Origin: Lewinellaceae bacterium | Lineage (GTDB): Bacteria; Bacteroidota; Bacteroidia; Chitinophagales; Saprospiraceae | Assembly: GCA_020636005.1 (NCBI GenBank) | Contig: JACJYR010000003.1 | Coordinates: 248,001 to 312,000, forward strand | Direction of reading: 5' to 3' | DNA length: 64,000 bases | Part shown: piece by piece, positions 8,474 through 19,700 of the stretch | Numbering within the stretch: the stretch's first letter is position 1 | Layout of the letters: each line of letters opens with the position of its first letter | Translations under genes and position numbers: made by a program | Notes under the pieces: generated by a model | The model's database searches: none | What the model was told of the DNA's origin: nothing | What the model saw: only the letters and a program-made list of their open reading frames with translations

Positions 8474-11400
8474 ATGAAAAGCAATCTTCCAGCACATCTG
8501 AACTTTCCTTTCCGGTTTTTGCTAGCGGTGTTTCTTTGCACTGCTTGTCCAGGGCTATTTTCCCAAAACATCCAGTTCGAGCGCATCCCTAATGAGCTGG
8601 GGCTTTCGCAAAACCTCATCACGGCACTCTGCCAGGACCAGCAAGGCTTCATCTGGGTGGGTACAAAGGACGGGCTGAACTGCTTCGATGGCTACAGTTT
8701 CAAGGTGTTCCAACACGACCCTTTCGACTCCACGACCATTTCCGACAATAACATCAAATGCATCCTGGAAGACCGCCAGGGCCGGCTCTGGGTGGGCACA
8801 GGCAATGGGCTGAATTTATTGGATCGGGCGACGGAATCTTTCCGGCGGCTTTACGCCACGGGCGAAATCCCATCGGATGCCCCGGCCGTCATCAAAAACC
8901 ACCCCGGCTTGAGCAGCCACGATGTGCAGTCGCTCATGGAAGACCGGGAGGGTCAAATATGGGTGGGCATGGCGCAAGGCAGTTTGGTCAGAATGAGGTG
9001 GCAGACAGCGGAAGCACCTCCCGCTCAGGCCAATTTTACCGTTTTCTTGTCCACCGCAGAAGAGGCCAGTCTATGGGGCAACGGCATCAAAAGCATGGCG
9101 CAGGATGAAGCGGGCACCGTTTGGGTGCATTCGGAGGCAAAGTTGTGCAAAATCAATTGGGACAAGCAGCAGGAAAACTATCGAATCAACCGGCTGGACT
9201 GGGAGGATTTCGACCCGCAGTGGCCGGGTTACCAACAGACGGATTTTTTGAATGTGGACCAAAGGCAAGAACAATTGGACCAGCGATTTTATACTATTTT
9301 CAAAGACCAATCGGGGGCGGTTTGGCTGGTTTCGGCAGGCGGCTTCGCCAAATGGCTGCCCCAGCGAAAAACTTTCCAGCTTTTCCCGCTCAATGTTGAT
9401 TCCATTGATTTCAATTCCCCTCCTTTATTAAGCATTGATGGGGCGGGTGGCTTCATTGACCCAAAAGGGAGGATTTGGGTGAACGGTTTTGGCAGCCTGG
9501 TGGTGTACGATACATTGAGCCGCCGGATGGTGGCCCGGTATCACCGAAAGGACAAGGCGACCCCTGATTTTCTGAAAGCGGGCACCCGTTCCCTGATGGC
9601 CGACGCTATCGGCAACGTCTGGGTTGGTACCAACGGGAACGGCCTTTTCAAATATACCCCCCGGCGCAAAAGGTTCAGCGGGCAAGTCGGGGCACAGTTG
9701 TTTGACGTCGGAAGTGTGCGAGCCATTCACCAAAGCACCGATGGGGCCGTTTGGGTGGGCACTACCCGTCCCAGCCTGCTGAGGGTGGACCTGGAAACCA
9801 GGGAAGCCCAGGCCATCAATTTGAACTTCACGGATGCCTACCGGGACTATAATCTCCCCTACCACCAGCTTTTTGCCATTGAGGAAGACCAGGCAGGCAA
9901 CTTATGGTTGGGAGGAACCAAGGGCTTGTTGCGGGTCCCCCTTGCAGTGGAAGAGCGGGACGAGTGGGCGTTTTTCAGTATTTATAAGGACTTTTTTTTT
10001 CCAAATGTGCTGGCCCTCCACCTTGGCCCGGAAGCGGATGAAATCTGGTTGCTGTCCCATTCCGAGTTCGGCAGGTATGACCCCGTGACCGGAAAATTTC
10101 ATGGGCAGGATTTTCTCGATGTTTCCGGGGGTAAAAAAATAATGGGCGCCAATCTTCCCTGTCTTTTCCGGCAAAATGAAAACACCTTTTGGATAGGTAC
10201 GGACAAGGGCCTTTTGAAATATGAGGTTGACCGCAACCGCTTCTCATTCCTGACCACCGACCCCCAGGATGAGCGGAGCCTGAGCCACCCCGTTGTCAAG
10301 TGCATTTACCCTGACCCCAAACAGCCTGAACGCATACTTTGGATAGGAACAGGCGGCGGCGGCCTGAACCGGCTTGACCTCCAAAGCGGGAAATTTTCAT
10401 ATTTCAAAAAAAAGGACGGCCTGCCTGACGATGTGGTATATGGCATCCTCGACGATGAGGCCGGCAACCTGTGGATAAGCACCAACCAGGGGCTTTCGAG
10501 GTTCAACCCCGAAACGGGTATTTTCAAAAATTACACTGCCAAAGATGGTCTGCAGGACAATGAGTTCAATTCAGGCGCATTTTTCAAAAGCAAGGATGGC
10601 ATGCTGTTTTTCGGAGGTATTGGAGGGTTCAATGCTTTCCTTCCTTCGGCGGTTAAGGACAACGAGTACGTGCCGCCCATCGTCATCACGGATTTCAAAC
10701 TGGCCAATCAGTCGGTCGATATCACGGCGGAGGACTCCCCATTGAAAACGGACATTTCCCAAACTGAAGAACTCGTACTGAACTGGAAACACAACATTTT
10801 TTCATTCGAATTTGCTTCGCTCGACTACACTGAACCGGGTAAAAACCAGTACGCCTACCGGCTCGAAGGTTTCGACGATGAGTGGCAGTACATCGGCACG
10901 CAGCGCAGCGCCACCTTCACCAACATCGACCCTGGCAAGTACACCTTCCGGGTGAAGGGCACCAACCACGACGGCACCTGGAACGAGGAGGGTACCAGTC
11001 TGAAAATCACCATTCTACCGCCCTGGTGGAAGACCTGGTGGGCTTACCTCGGCTATGCGATACTGCTGGGCGCTGCGGGCTATGTTTTCTACAAGTTCCA
11101 GCTGAACCGCAGACTGGAGCAGGCCGAAGCAGAGCGCCTGAAAGAAATGGACAGCCTGAAGACCCGCCTGTACACGAACATCACGCACGAGTTCCGCACG
11201 CCGCTGACCGTCATCATGGGAATGACAGAAAAGTTGGCAGTCGGCAAATGGCAGTCGGCAGTCAGCGAACAGGACAAGCGCATGCTTGGCCATGGTTTTT
11301 CGCTCATTCAGCGGAATGGAAAAAACCTGCTGCGCCTCGTCAACCAATTGCTCGACCTCTCGAAACTGGACAGTGGGAAAATGACGCTCGACCTCGTGCA

Positions 11401-12748
11401 GACCGACGTGGTCAACTACCTCCAATACCTGACCGAGTCCTTCCACTCCATGGCAGAGGACAAAAACATCAGACTTACCTTCTACTCCGAAGAACCGGAA
11501 CTGACCATGGACTGCGACGAGGCCAAACTCCAGCACATCATGTACAACCTGCTGTCCAACGCCGTCAAGTTCACCCCCAGCGGCGGCAAGGTGGTCGTGC
11601 ACCTTCGGCAAATCCTCCAGGACGGGCAGCCCTACCTCAAAGTCGTCGTGCAGGACAACGGCATCGGCATCCCGCTGGACAAGCTGCCCCACGTCTTCGA
11701 CCGCTTCTACCAGGTGGACAGCTCGACCACCCGCAAGGGCGAGGGTACCGGCATCGGTCTGGCACTGACCAAGGAACTCGTGGAAATCATGGGGGGAAGC
11801 ATTTCGGTGAAAAGCCGGGAGGGGACTGGGACGGATTTTACGGTGCTGTTGCCCGTGAGAAGAAGTTCTGTAGCCCGTCAGTTTGACGGTTCGACCGTCG
11901 AGAGAAATGCCCCCTTTGAAATATCTGGACAAAATGTGGCGAACGAAAAAATTACCCTGGCAGCTGACTGGCAGACTGACGAATCAGGAACTGACGAACG
12001 AAACAGACTTCTCATTATCGAGGACAACCGAGACGTCACGGCCTACCTGGTTTCCATTCTGGAAAACCACTACCACATCATGACGGCCGAAGATGGACAG
12101 GTCGGCATCGAAAAAGCCCTCGAACACGTTCCCGACATCATCATTTCCGACGTGATGATGCCCCGCAAGGATGGTTTCGAGGTCTGCCGGGCCCTGAAAC
12201 TGGACGAGCGCACCAGCCACATCCCCATCGTGCTGCTCACCGCCAAGGCCGATGACGAGGCCAAAATCACCGGCCTGAAAACCGGGGCAGATGCCTACCT
12301 GATGAAGCCCTTCAACCGGGAGGAGCTGTTTGTCCGACTGGAAAAATTGATTGAACTGAGAAATCAGCTGCAAAAGAAGTACGCACAGGCCGACCCACCT
12401 GAGCCCCAACCCTCAGCTAGCGAACCCACCCTCGACGACCTTTTCATGCAAAAATTCAAGCAGGCCATCGAAAAGAAGATGGAACTGTCCTCCCTCGGCG
12501 TCGACGACCTGTGCGAAGAACTTTCCATAAGCAGGACGCAGCTTTTCCGCAAAACCAAGGCCCTGACCGGGGAAAGCCCCGTGCGGCTCATCCAACAAAT
12601 GCGGCTCAGGAAGGCCAAGGAACTGCTCCGGACCACCGAACTGAACGTCTCCGAAATCGCCTACGAGGTGGGTTTCACCGACCCCGCTTACTTTTCCCGG
12701 GCTTTCAACAAAGAATTTGGCATGTCGCCCAGCGCTATTCGTAAGTGA
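8474..12748 (+). CDS. Hybrid two-component sensor/AraC-type regulator (HTCS)
   Basis: 1424-residue one-piece signal transduction protein; the ATG at 8453 is an alternative start. After a signal peptide, the periplasmic part (about 35-760) has two-component propeller repeats (GFIWVGTKDGL, GRLWVGTGNGL, GNLWISTNQGL and others) and a Y_Y_Y domain (to about 865). A transmembrane helix follows, then HisKA with THEFRTPL (phospho-His near 905), HATPase (GTGIGLAL), a REC domain with SDVMMPRKDG (phospho-Asp near 1225), and a C-terminal HTH_18 ending DPAYFSRAFNKEFGMSPS. HTCS proteins usually sense glycans and activate adjacent genes, here probably the large exported proteins downstream. Short repeats such as GGCAGTCGGCA interrupt the kinase near 11240 without breaking the frame. 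Confidence 0.93.
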   Translation: MKSNLPAHLNFPFRFLLAVFLCTACPGLFSQNIQFERIPNELGLSQNLITALCQDQQGFIWVGTKDGLNCFDGYSFKVFQHDPFDSTTISDNNIKCILEDRQGRLWVGTGNGLNLLDRATESFRRLYATGEIPSDAPAVIKNHPGLSSHDVQSLMEDREGQIWVGMAQGSLVRMRWQTAEAPPAQANFTVFLSTAEEASLWGNGIKSMAQDEAGTVWVHSEAKLCKINWDKQQENYRINRLDWEDFDPQWPGYQQTDFLNVDQRQEQLDQRFYTIFKDQSGAVWLVSAGGFAKWLPQRKTFQLFPLNVDSIDFNSPPLLSIDGAGGFIDPKGRIWVNGFGSLVVYDTLSRRMVARYHRKDKATPDFLKAGTRSLMADAIGNVWVGTNGNGLFKYTPRRKRFSGQVGAQLFDVGSVRAIHQSTDGAVWVGTTRPSLLRVDLETREAQAINLNFTDAYRDYNLPYHQLFAIEEDQAGNLWLGGTKGLLRVPLAVEERDEWAFFSIYKDFFFPNVLALHLGPEADEIWLLSHSEFGRYDPVTGKFHGQDFLDVSGGKKIMGANLPCLFRQNENTFWIGTDKGLLKYEVDRNRFSFLTTDPQDERSLSHPVVKCIYPDPKQPERILWIGTGGGGLNRLDLQSGKFSYFKKKDGLPDDVVYGILDDEAGNLWISTNQGLSRFNPETGIFKNYTAKDGLQDNEFNSGAFFKSKDGMLFFGGIGGFNAFLPSAVKDNEYVPPIVITDFKLANQSVDITAEDSPLKTDISQTEELVLNWKHNIFSFEFASLDYTEPGKNQYAYRLEGFDDEWQYIGTQRSATFTNIDPGKYTFRVKGTNHDGTWNEEGTSLKITILPPWWKTWWAYLGYAILLGAAGYVFYKFQLNRRLEQAEAERLKEMDSLKTRLYTNITHEFRTPLTVIMGMTEKLAVGKWQSAVSEQDKRMLGHGFSLIQRNGKNLLRLVNQLLDLSKLDSGKMTLDLVQTDVVNYLQYLTESFHSMAEDKNIRLTFYSEEPELTMDCDEAKLQHIMYNLLSNAVKFTPSGGKVVVHLRQILQDGQPYLKVVVQDNGIGIPLDKLPHVFDRFYQVDSSTTRKGEGTGIGLALTKELVEIMGGSISVKSREGTGTDFTVLLPVRRSSVARQFDGSTVERNAPFEISGQNVANEKITLAADWQTDESGTDERNRLLIIEDNRDVTAYLVSILENHYHIMTAEDGQVGIEKALEHVPDIIISDVMMPRKDGFEVCRALKLDERTSHIPIVLLTAKADDEAKITGLKTGADAYLMKPFNREELFVRLEKLIELRNQLQKKYAQADPPEPQPSASEPTLDDLFMQKFKQAIEKKMELSSLGVDDLCEELSISRTQLFRKTKALTGESPVRLIQQMRLRKAKELLRTTELNVSEIAYEVGFTDPAYFSRAFNKEFGMSPSAIRK

Positions 12749-13136
12749 TTGTTTATCAAAAATTTAAGTCCATCCTTGCAAAATAAGTCCTAACATTTTC
12801 CGGCAGTTTGGAACGCTCGTCCAAGCTTCTGGGACGCTCGTCCAAGTGGTTTTTTGGTTTCTCCCCCACCTTTGTCTTACCGAAAGAAAAGTACTCTTCC
12901 CAATCTTGTATAACCCGCTAAATTTTTTTCCAAATGAAAAACTCAAACATCTTTCTTCTGATTTCATGGCGCTCTTTCACCATCATTTCCTTCGACGAGT
13001 AAGCCCCTGAAATTTCAACTTCATAATTCATGATTGGGTGTGCCCTGGAAAAAAGGCCACCCAACATTTCACCTTCGGCTCAGGTGCCGGACACTTTGAA
13101 AGGGTTCGTTACCTGTCCAACAACCTCATTTTCAAA
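12749..13136. other. Regulatory gap between the HTCS gene and the beta-helix protein
   Basis: This 388-bp gap holds the 21-bp-period direct repeat described separately. A 22-codon ORF (12934-13002, MKNSNIFLLISW...) has no recognisable relative and is probably chance. No clear TAnnTTTG box was found. Confidence 0.55.
12810..12846 (+). promoter_or_regulatory. Direct repeat, possible HTCS operator
   Basis: GGAACGCTCGTCCAAG at 12810-12825 and GGGACGCTCGTCCAAG at 12831-12846 agree at 15 of 16 positions, with a 21-bp period. That is two helical turns, the geometry with which AraC-type proteins bind half-sites on one DNA face. It lies 62 bp after the HTCS gene and about 290 bp before the next gene. 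Confidence 0.55.
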
Positions 13137-16100
13137 ATGAAAACATTCATTACCCTCACGGCACTTCTCGTGCTGGCATTTACCCAAAACACCAATGCCC
13201 AGACCTACGTCAACGCTGCCGCCACCGGCAACAACGACGGCAGCTCCTGGGCTGATGCCTACACTACATTGTACGCTGCCCTGGAAAACTATAGCGACGG
13301 CGACGAAATCTGGGTGGCAGCTGGCACCTACCTGCCCGGGCAGCCCAGCGCATGGCCCGGCGACCCGAAAAACACTTTTTACCTCCACCAAAATGTGTCG
13401 GTTTACGGTGGCTTCAACGGCACGGAGACCATGCTCTCCGAACGAGACCCCACCACCTACTTGACCGTCCTTTCCGGCGACCTGAACGGCGACGATATGC
13501 CCGATGATTTTGAGACCAACCGGGAAGACAATGCCAATAACTTGGTGTACATCGATACCACTGCCTCGGCCACTATCGATGGCTTCACCATTTCCGGGGG
13601 CCATGCCGACGGGGATACCACCCAGTACTACAACAGAAGGGGCGCTGCGATTTTCTCTTGGGGAGTGGTACAGCTCAACGGTTGCACCGTAGAACAAAAC
13701 TTTACAATTGGGTTGGCAGCTGTTTTCATGCAAGGTGACGCAGCGGAAGGTAGCAGTATAGCAAATTCCATTTTCCGGAAAAACAAAGCGGTGAGTGGTG
13801 CGGCAATAGTTGCACTGTTTCTTGGAGGCGAAGGCATCTCCATCACGGGTTGTCAGTTCATGGAAAATGAATTTGAAGGTGTGGCCGGGGCAATCGGGCT
13901 GGAAGCAACAGCCAGCATTTCTGATTGCCAGTTTTCAAATAACAGTGGCGGAATTGGAGGTGGAGCCATTTTTATCCAAAGTTGGACGTTCAGCGACTTT
14001 GAAGTGACGGTGACCGATTGTGATTTTGAAAACAATTCTGCCGTGACCGGTGGGGCATTTTATTACCTGTCTGTCGAAAACGGCAACAACAAACTGTCCT
14101 TCAATGGCTGCGAATTCAGGGGCCACAAAGTCATTTCGGCGCAGGCCGGCGATTTTCCCGATGGCGGTGCGATGCGCTTCGAGTTTTCGGATGGCAACCC
14201 GACCAACGACTCCATCATCATCGCAGATTGCCTCTTTGAAAACAATACGGCAGAACTCCGGGGTGGAGGCATTGCCTATTTCAATGGTACCGGAACGGAC
14301 AATTTCCTTGAAATCAGCAACAGCACATTTTCGGAAAACGCCAGCGTCACTTTTGGGGGCGGCATCCATTTCAGCAACTACGGGGCAGACCACATGGAAG
14401 TCAACCTCACTGGGAATGAGTTTGTAAACAATTCCTCCACCGATGGTGGCGGTGTGGTGTTTTTCTCGACAAATGGGGAACACAACAATTTCAGTGTTAC
14501 ATCCTGTGATTTTACGGGAAACCGGGCAACTGAATTGAGCGCTGGAGATACGCCTGACGGTGGAGGCATTTACGTCAATTTTCAAAACCCGGGAGATACC
14601 CTTCAGTTCAACACCGTCACGGTGGAGGATTGCACCTTGGAAGGCAACTCCGCAGAAAAACGGGGCGGGGGCATCATCGTTTTAAACAATACCGGCAACG
14701 ACAACCAATTTTTTGCCACCAACTGCCAGGTTTCAGGAAACACCAGTGGCGAGGGTGGTGGAGGTTTCTTTTTGGCCAACTTCGGTGGAACCGATTTTGA
14801 AGCCAATATTTCCGAGTCCGATTTTACAGACAATTCCTCCAATCACGGTGGGGCTTCCTACTACGTTTCCAACAATGGCGACAACAACAACCTTTTGTTC
14901 AGCGACTGCAATTTCACGAGCAACACGGCTATCACCTCGCCAACCTTTCAATTTCCCGACGGCGGCGCATTAGGCTTCCAATATTCTAATGGCAACCCTT
15001 CCAATGACCACATCCTGTTGGAAAATTGCGTGCTGGAAAACAACTCGGCCGAACGCTTTGGTGGTGGTATTGCTTTCTTCGACAGCTATGGCACGGACAA
15101 CCTTTTTGAGGTCAGCAATTGCCAGATTTCAGAAAATGCTGGCGATGAAGCTGGTGGAGGGTTTTATTTGAGAAACAATGGGGCGACCAATTTCGGGGTC
15201 AATATTTCCGGTTCCGATTTTTCAGACAATAGGACAGAAGGTGTCGGAGGGGGCATTCAATTTCAGAACGACAATGGCACAGACCATGACTTCTTGGTCA
15301 GCGCTTGCGATTTTTCAAACAATCATGCTGACCTTTTCGGCGGCGGCTTCCGCATGGAAAGCCAAGTGCCCGGTGCCAACCTGACCTTTGCAGACTGTCT
15401 GTTCGACGGCAACAGTGCAATCAATGATGGCGGTGGCCTGGAGGTCGTCCTCTGGATGCAAAGCAATGGCGAAACCACCGTCTCCAATACCGATTTTCTG
15501 AACAACACCTCCGGCAACGAGGGCGCTGGCCTCAATTTTTATCTCCAAGACCTGGCCTCCGGCAGCCTCTCGGTGAATGGTGCTCTTTTCTCCGGCAACA
15601 CCAACGATGCCTCTGGCAATGCCAAAGAGGGGGCTGGCGGTTTCTCGCTCATCAACTTTGGGAATGGTGTCGCCAACGTGGATTTCCAATCTACCATTTT
15701 TGAAAACAACAGCAGCCAGGATGGCGCAGGTGCCATCCAATTGCACAAAACCGGAACCACGACCGACCTCGTCAATATCGAAAACTGCCTGCTGGCCAAC
15801 AATAGCGGCGGCGATTTTGGCGGTGGAATTGGCCTGAACGGGGACATTGGCCTCACCCTGACTGGCAACACCATCGCTGACAACAGCAACGTTGGTGTCG
15901 TCCTCTCCAACGGCACGGTGGCCATGCAGAACAACATCGTGCACAATCCGGGCACGCAGGATTTCTTTTTCGGTTTAACGGCAAACAACGTGGCCTCCCT
16001 CGGCGGCAACCTCATCGGCGACAACACCATGGATGCCAACCTCAACAGCGCCGACCAGTCCGGTGCCGACCCGATGTTTGAGGCAGGCTCCTTTCAGCTT

Positions 16101-16526
16101 TCGCAAAACAGCCCGGCCGTGGATGCTGGCGTTCTCCCCGACAACCTGACCGCTACCGACCTCGCCGGCAACGACCGCATCCAGGGCGGCTGCATCGATA
16201 TCGGAGCCCTCGAAAGCCCGCACGATGCCGGTACGGCCTGCCTGACCACTGGTTCCCGCGAGGTATTGGCCGACCAGTCCACGGTTTTCATCTACCCCAA
16301 TCCGGTTTCCGCTACCGCCAGTATTTCCATCGAAAACAGTTGGAATGGCGAGCTGAACCTTCGCATCGTTAATGCGCTGGGACAGGTGGTGCACACTGTT
16401 GATTTCGAAAAATTCGACCGGACGGCCGTGCTGGAATTTGATGCCTCGGATTTGCCGGAAGGCATGTACCGGGTGCTGGTTTCGGACGGTGAGACAATGG
16501 CGGTCAGCTCGTTCGTGAAGGATTAG
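13137..16526 (+). CDS. Giant right-handed beta-helix surface protein with T9SS sorting domain
   Basis: 1129 residues from MKTFITLTALLVLAFTQNTNAQ, a clean signal peptide; the frame is open further upstream but without signal character. The start of the mature part (TYVNAAATGNNDGSSWADAY) is typical of right-handed parallel beta-helix (pectate-lyase-like) proteins. The body is a long series of imperfect repeats of the type DCDFENNSAVTGGAFYY and LENNSAERFGGGIAFF, as in polymorphic outer-membrane-type helices. The last 80 residues (VFIYPNPVSATASISIENSW...) form a T9SS type A sorting domain. No catalytic residues can be assigned. It probably belongs to the HTCS-controlled unit. Confidence 0.88.
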   Translation: MKTFITLTALLVLAFTQNTNAQTYVNAAATGNNDGSSWADAYTTLYAALENYSDGDEIWVAAGTYLPGQPSAWPGDPKNTFYLHQNVSVYGGFNGTETMLSERDPTTYLTVLSGDLNGDDMPDDFETNREDNANNLVYIDTTASATIDGFTISGGHADGDTTQYYNRRGAAIFSWGVVQLNGCTVEQNFTIGLAAVFMQGDAAEGSSIANSIFRKNKAVSGAAIVALFLGGEGISITGCQFMENEFEGVAGAIGLEATASISDCQFSNNSGGIGGGAIFIQSWTFSDFEVTVTDCDFENNSAVTGGAFYYLSVENGNNKLSFNGCEFRGHKVISAQAGDFPDGGAMRFEFSDGNPTNDSIIIADCLFENNTAELRGGGIAYFNGTGTDNFLEISNSTFSENASVTFGGGIHFSNYGADHMEVNLTGNEFVNNSSTDGGGVVFFSTNGEHNNFSVTSCDFTGNRATELSAGDTPDGGGIYVNFQNPGDTLQFNTVTVEDCTLEGNSAEKRGGGIIVLNNTGNDNQFFATNCQVSGNTSGEGGGGFFLANFGGTDFEANISESDFTDNSSNHGGASYYVSNNGDNNNLLFSDCNFTSNTAITSPTFQFPDGGALGFQYSNGNPSNDHILLENCVLENNSAERFGGGIAFFDSYGTDNLFEVSNCQISENAGDEAGGGFYLRNNGATNFGVNISGSDFSDNRTEGVGGGIQFQNDNGTDHDFLVSACDFSNNHADLFGGGFRMESQVPGANLTFADCLFDGNSAINDGGGLEVVLWMQSNGETTVSNTDFLNNTSGNEGAGLNFYLQDLASGSLSVNGALFSGNTNDASGNAKEGAGGFSLINFGNGVANVDFQSTIFENNSSQDGAGAIQLHKTGTTTDLVNIENCLLANNSGGDFGGGIGLNGDIGLTLTGNTIADNSNVGVVLSNGTVAMQNNIVHNPGTQDFFFGLTANNVASLGGNLIGDNTMDANLNSADQSGADPMFEAGSFQLSQNSPAVDAGVLPDNLTATDLAGNDRIQGGCIDIGALESPHDAGTACLTTGSREVLADQSTVFIYPNPVSATASISIENSWNGELNLRIVNALGQVVHTVDFEKFDRTAVLEFDASDLPEGMYRVLVSDGETMAVSSFVKD

Positions 16527-16700
16527 CCTGCCCGCACCCCCGGCCCATTAAAGGAGCTGGGGGCAGCGAAAAAAAACGGAAACATTGAATGTTTTCATTA
16601 AACGGAGCGGACGCCGGAGCCGGCATTTTTCGGCGGCCCTCCATTTTTTAACCTGGAATCATCGAAAAATTATTTCAAACATCAATACAAACCACAAATC

Positions 16701-19700
16701 ATGAAAAAAATCCACCTCCCACTCCTGGCTATCTTCCTCCTGGCAGCTACCTTCCTCACCGCACAGGTCACCAACAACCTCCAACAGCCTACCAGCATCA
16801 ACACGGACGGCTCGGTGCCCGACGCAAGTGCCATCCTCGATGTGCAGAGCACCACGCAGGGCATGCTCGTGCCACGCCTGACCACGGCCCAGCGCACCGC
16901 CGTGGCCACGCCCGCCACAGGGCTGCTGGTCTTCGACACGGACGAAAACGGTTTTTACGTTTTCGCCAATGGCCAGTGGAGCGCCATCGGCCTACCCACG
17001 GGTGGCGAGTGGAAAGATTTTCTTCAAATAGACGCAGCGGGCAATGCAGTGTGGCGGCCCATCATCGACACAGCCCTGCTGCCCGAAATCGACCCCATGT
17101 TGCATGGCACTTTGGGCTTCGCTGCCGACCCGACCGACGTGAAAGTACATGGCAATTATGCATATGTCTTTTTCCACCTGACGGGCGACCTGCAGATCAT
17201 CGACGTGAGCAACCCCGCAAGCCCCGTGATAGTGGGTACTTTGGACCTGATCGGCTCCAGTATTCCCTCCAACATTGTGGTGAGGGACAACTATGTTTAC
17301 CTGACCGCCACTGGCGACGGTGGCCTCATCATCGTGGATGTGAGCAACCCGGCAGCACCTTCCATTGCGGGGAACTACATCCTCGTGGGCATCCCCGCCA
17401 ACCTCGATGTGCAGGGCGACTTTGCATACATCGCCGATGCGTTTTTTGACGAGATCCGGATTTATGACGTGAGCAACCCGGCCTCCCCGACGCCTCGCGG
17501 TACACGGAGCATTGGCCCTGTGGCATCGGGTATCAAGGTGGCCGGTAATTTTGCCTTCATCACCGACGAGGTGGACAACCAGCTTTGGGTCATCAACGTG
17601 GCCAACCCCGACAACCCGCTGCTGTCGTCCCAACTTCTGCTTAACGATGCCCCTTCGGCAATCGTCATCCAAGGCGGCCATGCTTATGTGGCGGGCAACG
17701 GCAACATGAAAATCGTCAACATCACCGACCCATTTAACACCTTTATCACTGGCACAGTGGCCACTGGTATCCAAAATTCTGGGGTGGCCGTGCAAAACGA
17801 TTTTGCGTACATCACCGGCGCCATCGACGACGACCTCAAAACCATTGACGTGAGCGACCTGGTCTCGCCGCAGGTGGTCAGCACCACCCCTTTGGGCGCT
17901 AGCCCGATAGCAATTGATGTGCTGGGCAATTATGCTTATGTGGTGGACAACAGCGCCGACGACCTGAAGATTGTCCAGATCACCGAGCCGCAGATCATAG
18001 GCGTGGACGGGGCGGGAAACCTGACGACCGTGCCCCTGCCGCTACAGGCCACTTTGGCCGATGCGGACGCCGACACCAAAATACAAGTCGAAGAAAGCCC
18101 CAACGAGGACATCATCCGCATGGATCTGGGAGGCAGTGAACGGTTTATTCTCCGAAAAAACATACCCAATAGCAGAACAGTGTTCGATTTGCCAAACAAT
18201 GATGGCAACGTTCTCATCGGTCAAAGTGCCGGCGACAGTACGACTACCGGGGTTCATAACATCTTCATTGGACCAGATGCAGGGCGCTTTAATAAAACTG
18301 GAAATGGGAACATCTACCTGGGCAAAGGCGCTGGCCAAATTGGGCAAAGCCCATTTTCCAATATCTTTATCGGGTATGAAGCGGGGATGAACAGCACCTC
18401 CGGTGACAATACTTTCATCGGCTCCTATGCCGGTAAATCCTCCACGACCGGAGGGGAGAACACGTTTCTTGGAAGTTTTACGGGCACCAACAACACGACT
18501 GGTTCACAAAATACTTTCTTGGGACGATATGCCGGCCAACTCCACGAAACCGGAGGTAACAACACATTCGTGGGCCGTGGTGCCGGCAGCGGAAATATCT
18601 CCGGGGCTGGCAATGTGTTCCTCGGTAGGAACGCTGGTTCCCAAGAAACAGGCAGCAACAAACTCTACATCGCTAATTCCAATACGGCCACTCCGCTCAT
18701 TTACGGCGAATTTGACAACAACCTCGTTGGCATCAACGGCAAGCTCGGAGTGGGCACACAAGCGCCTGATGCCATGCTGGAAGTTGAAAACGGAGCAGTC
18801 CTTTTTGAAGGAACTACGGGTGCAACGCCCGTTTCAGGTGTCGGTACCCGGCTGATGTGGATTCCTGCAAAAGCGGCCTTCCGGGCAGGCAAGGCAACTG
18901 GTTCGGAATGGGACAATGCCAACATCGGGACTGAATCAGCGGTAATTGGCGGTACTGGCAACAGGGCGTCGGGTATAAGCTCCTTTGTCGGAGGTGGTGG
19001 CAACAATGTGGCTTCTGTTAATTGGACCTTTATCGGGGGTGGGACCGGAAACGCCGCTTCGGGCTTGACTTCATTTGTGGGGGGTGGTTCGTTCAACACA
19101 GCTTCGAACACAGGCTCGTTTATCGGTGGCGGTGTCTATAATATTGCTTCGGGGTTTGATGCCTTTATTGGTGGCGGACAATATGGCACTGCCTCTGGCA
19201 CTTTTGCTTTTGTCGGAGGGGACAGCAATATTGCCTCTGGCTATTCTTCGGCGGCTGTCGGAGGTGGGGGAAACATTGCTTCAGGCGTTTCTGCAGCTGT
19301 TTTTGGCGGGTCAAGCAACGATGCCGTTGGGATCGTTTCTTTTGTTGGAGGAGGGGCCAAAAATGTTGCTTCGGGAAATTATTCTTTCATTGGTGGCGGC
19401 GACTCCCTTTTTGCAAAATCATACGCTGAAACGGTTTTCGGGTCCTACAACACGGACTATACACCTGCATCGGCATTTTCATTCAACGCCACCGACCGCC
19501 TTTTTGTCATCGGAAACGGTACATCCGACGCCGCCCGCTCAGACGCTGTGACAGTGCTCAAAAATGGTAATGTGGGCATTGGCGCCGCCAGCCCCCTTGG
19601 AAAGCTTTCCCTGACCAACAACAATGTCAACACCGTTGACCTGCTTTTCCGCACCGATGACGGGAACCCGAACAACACCAACTGGAGCACCGCCAGGATA

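Noticed and set aside
12934..13002. 22-codon ORF in the HTCS downstream gap
   Set aside because: Too short, no promoter box or conservation evidence.
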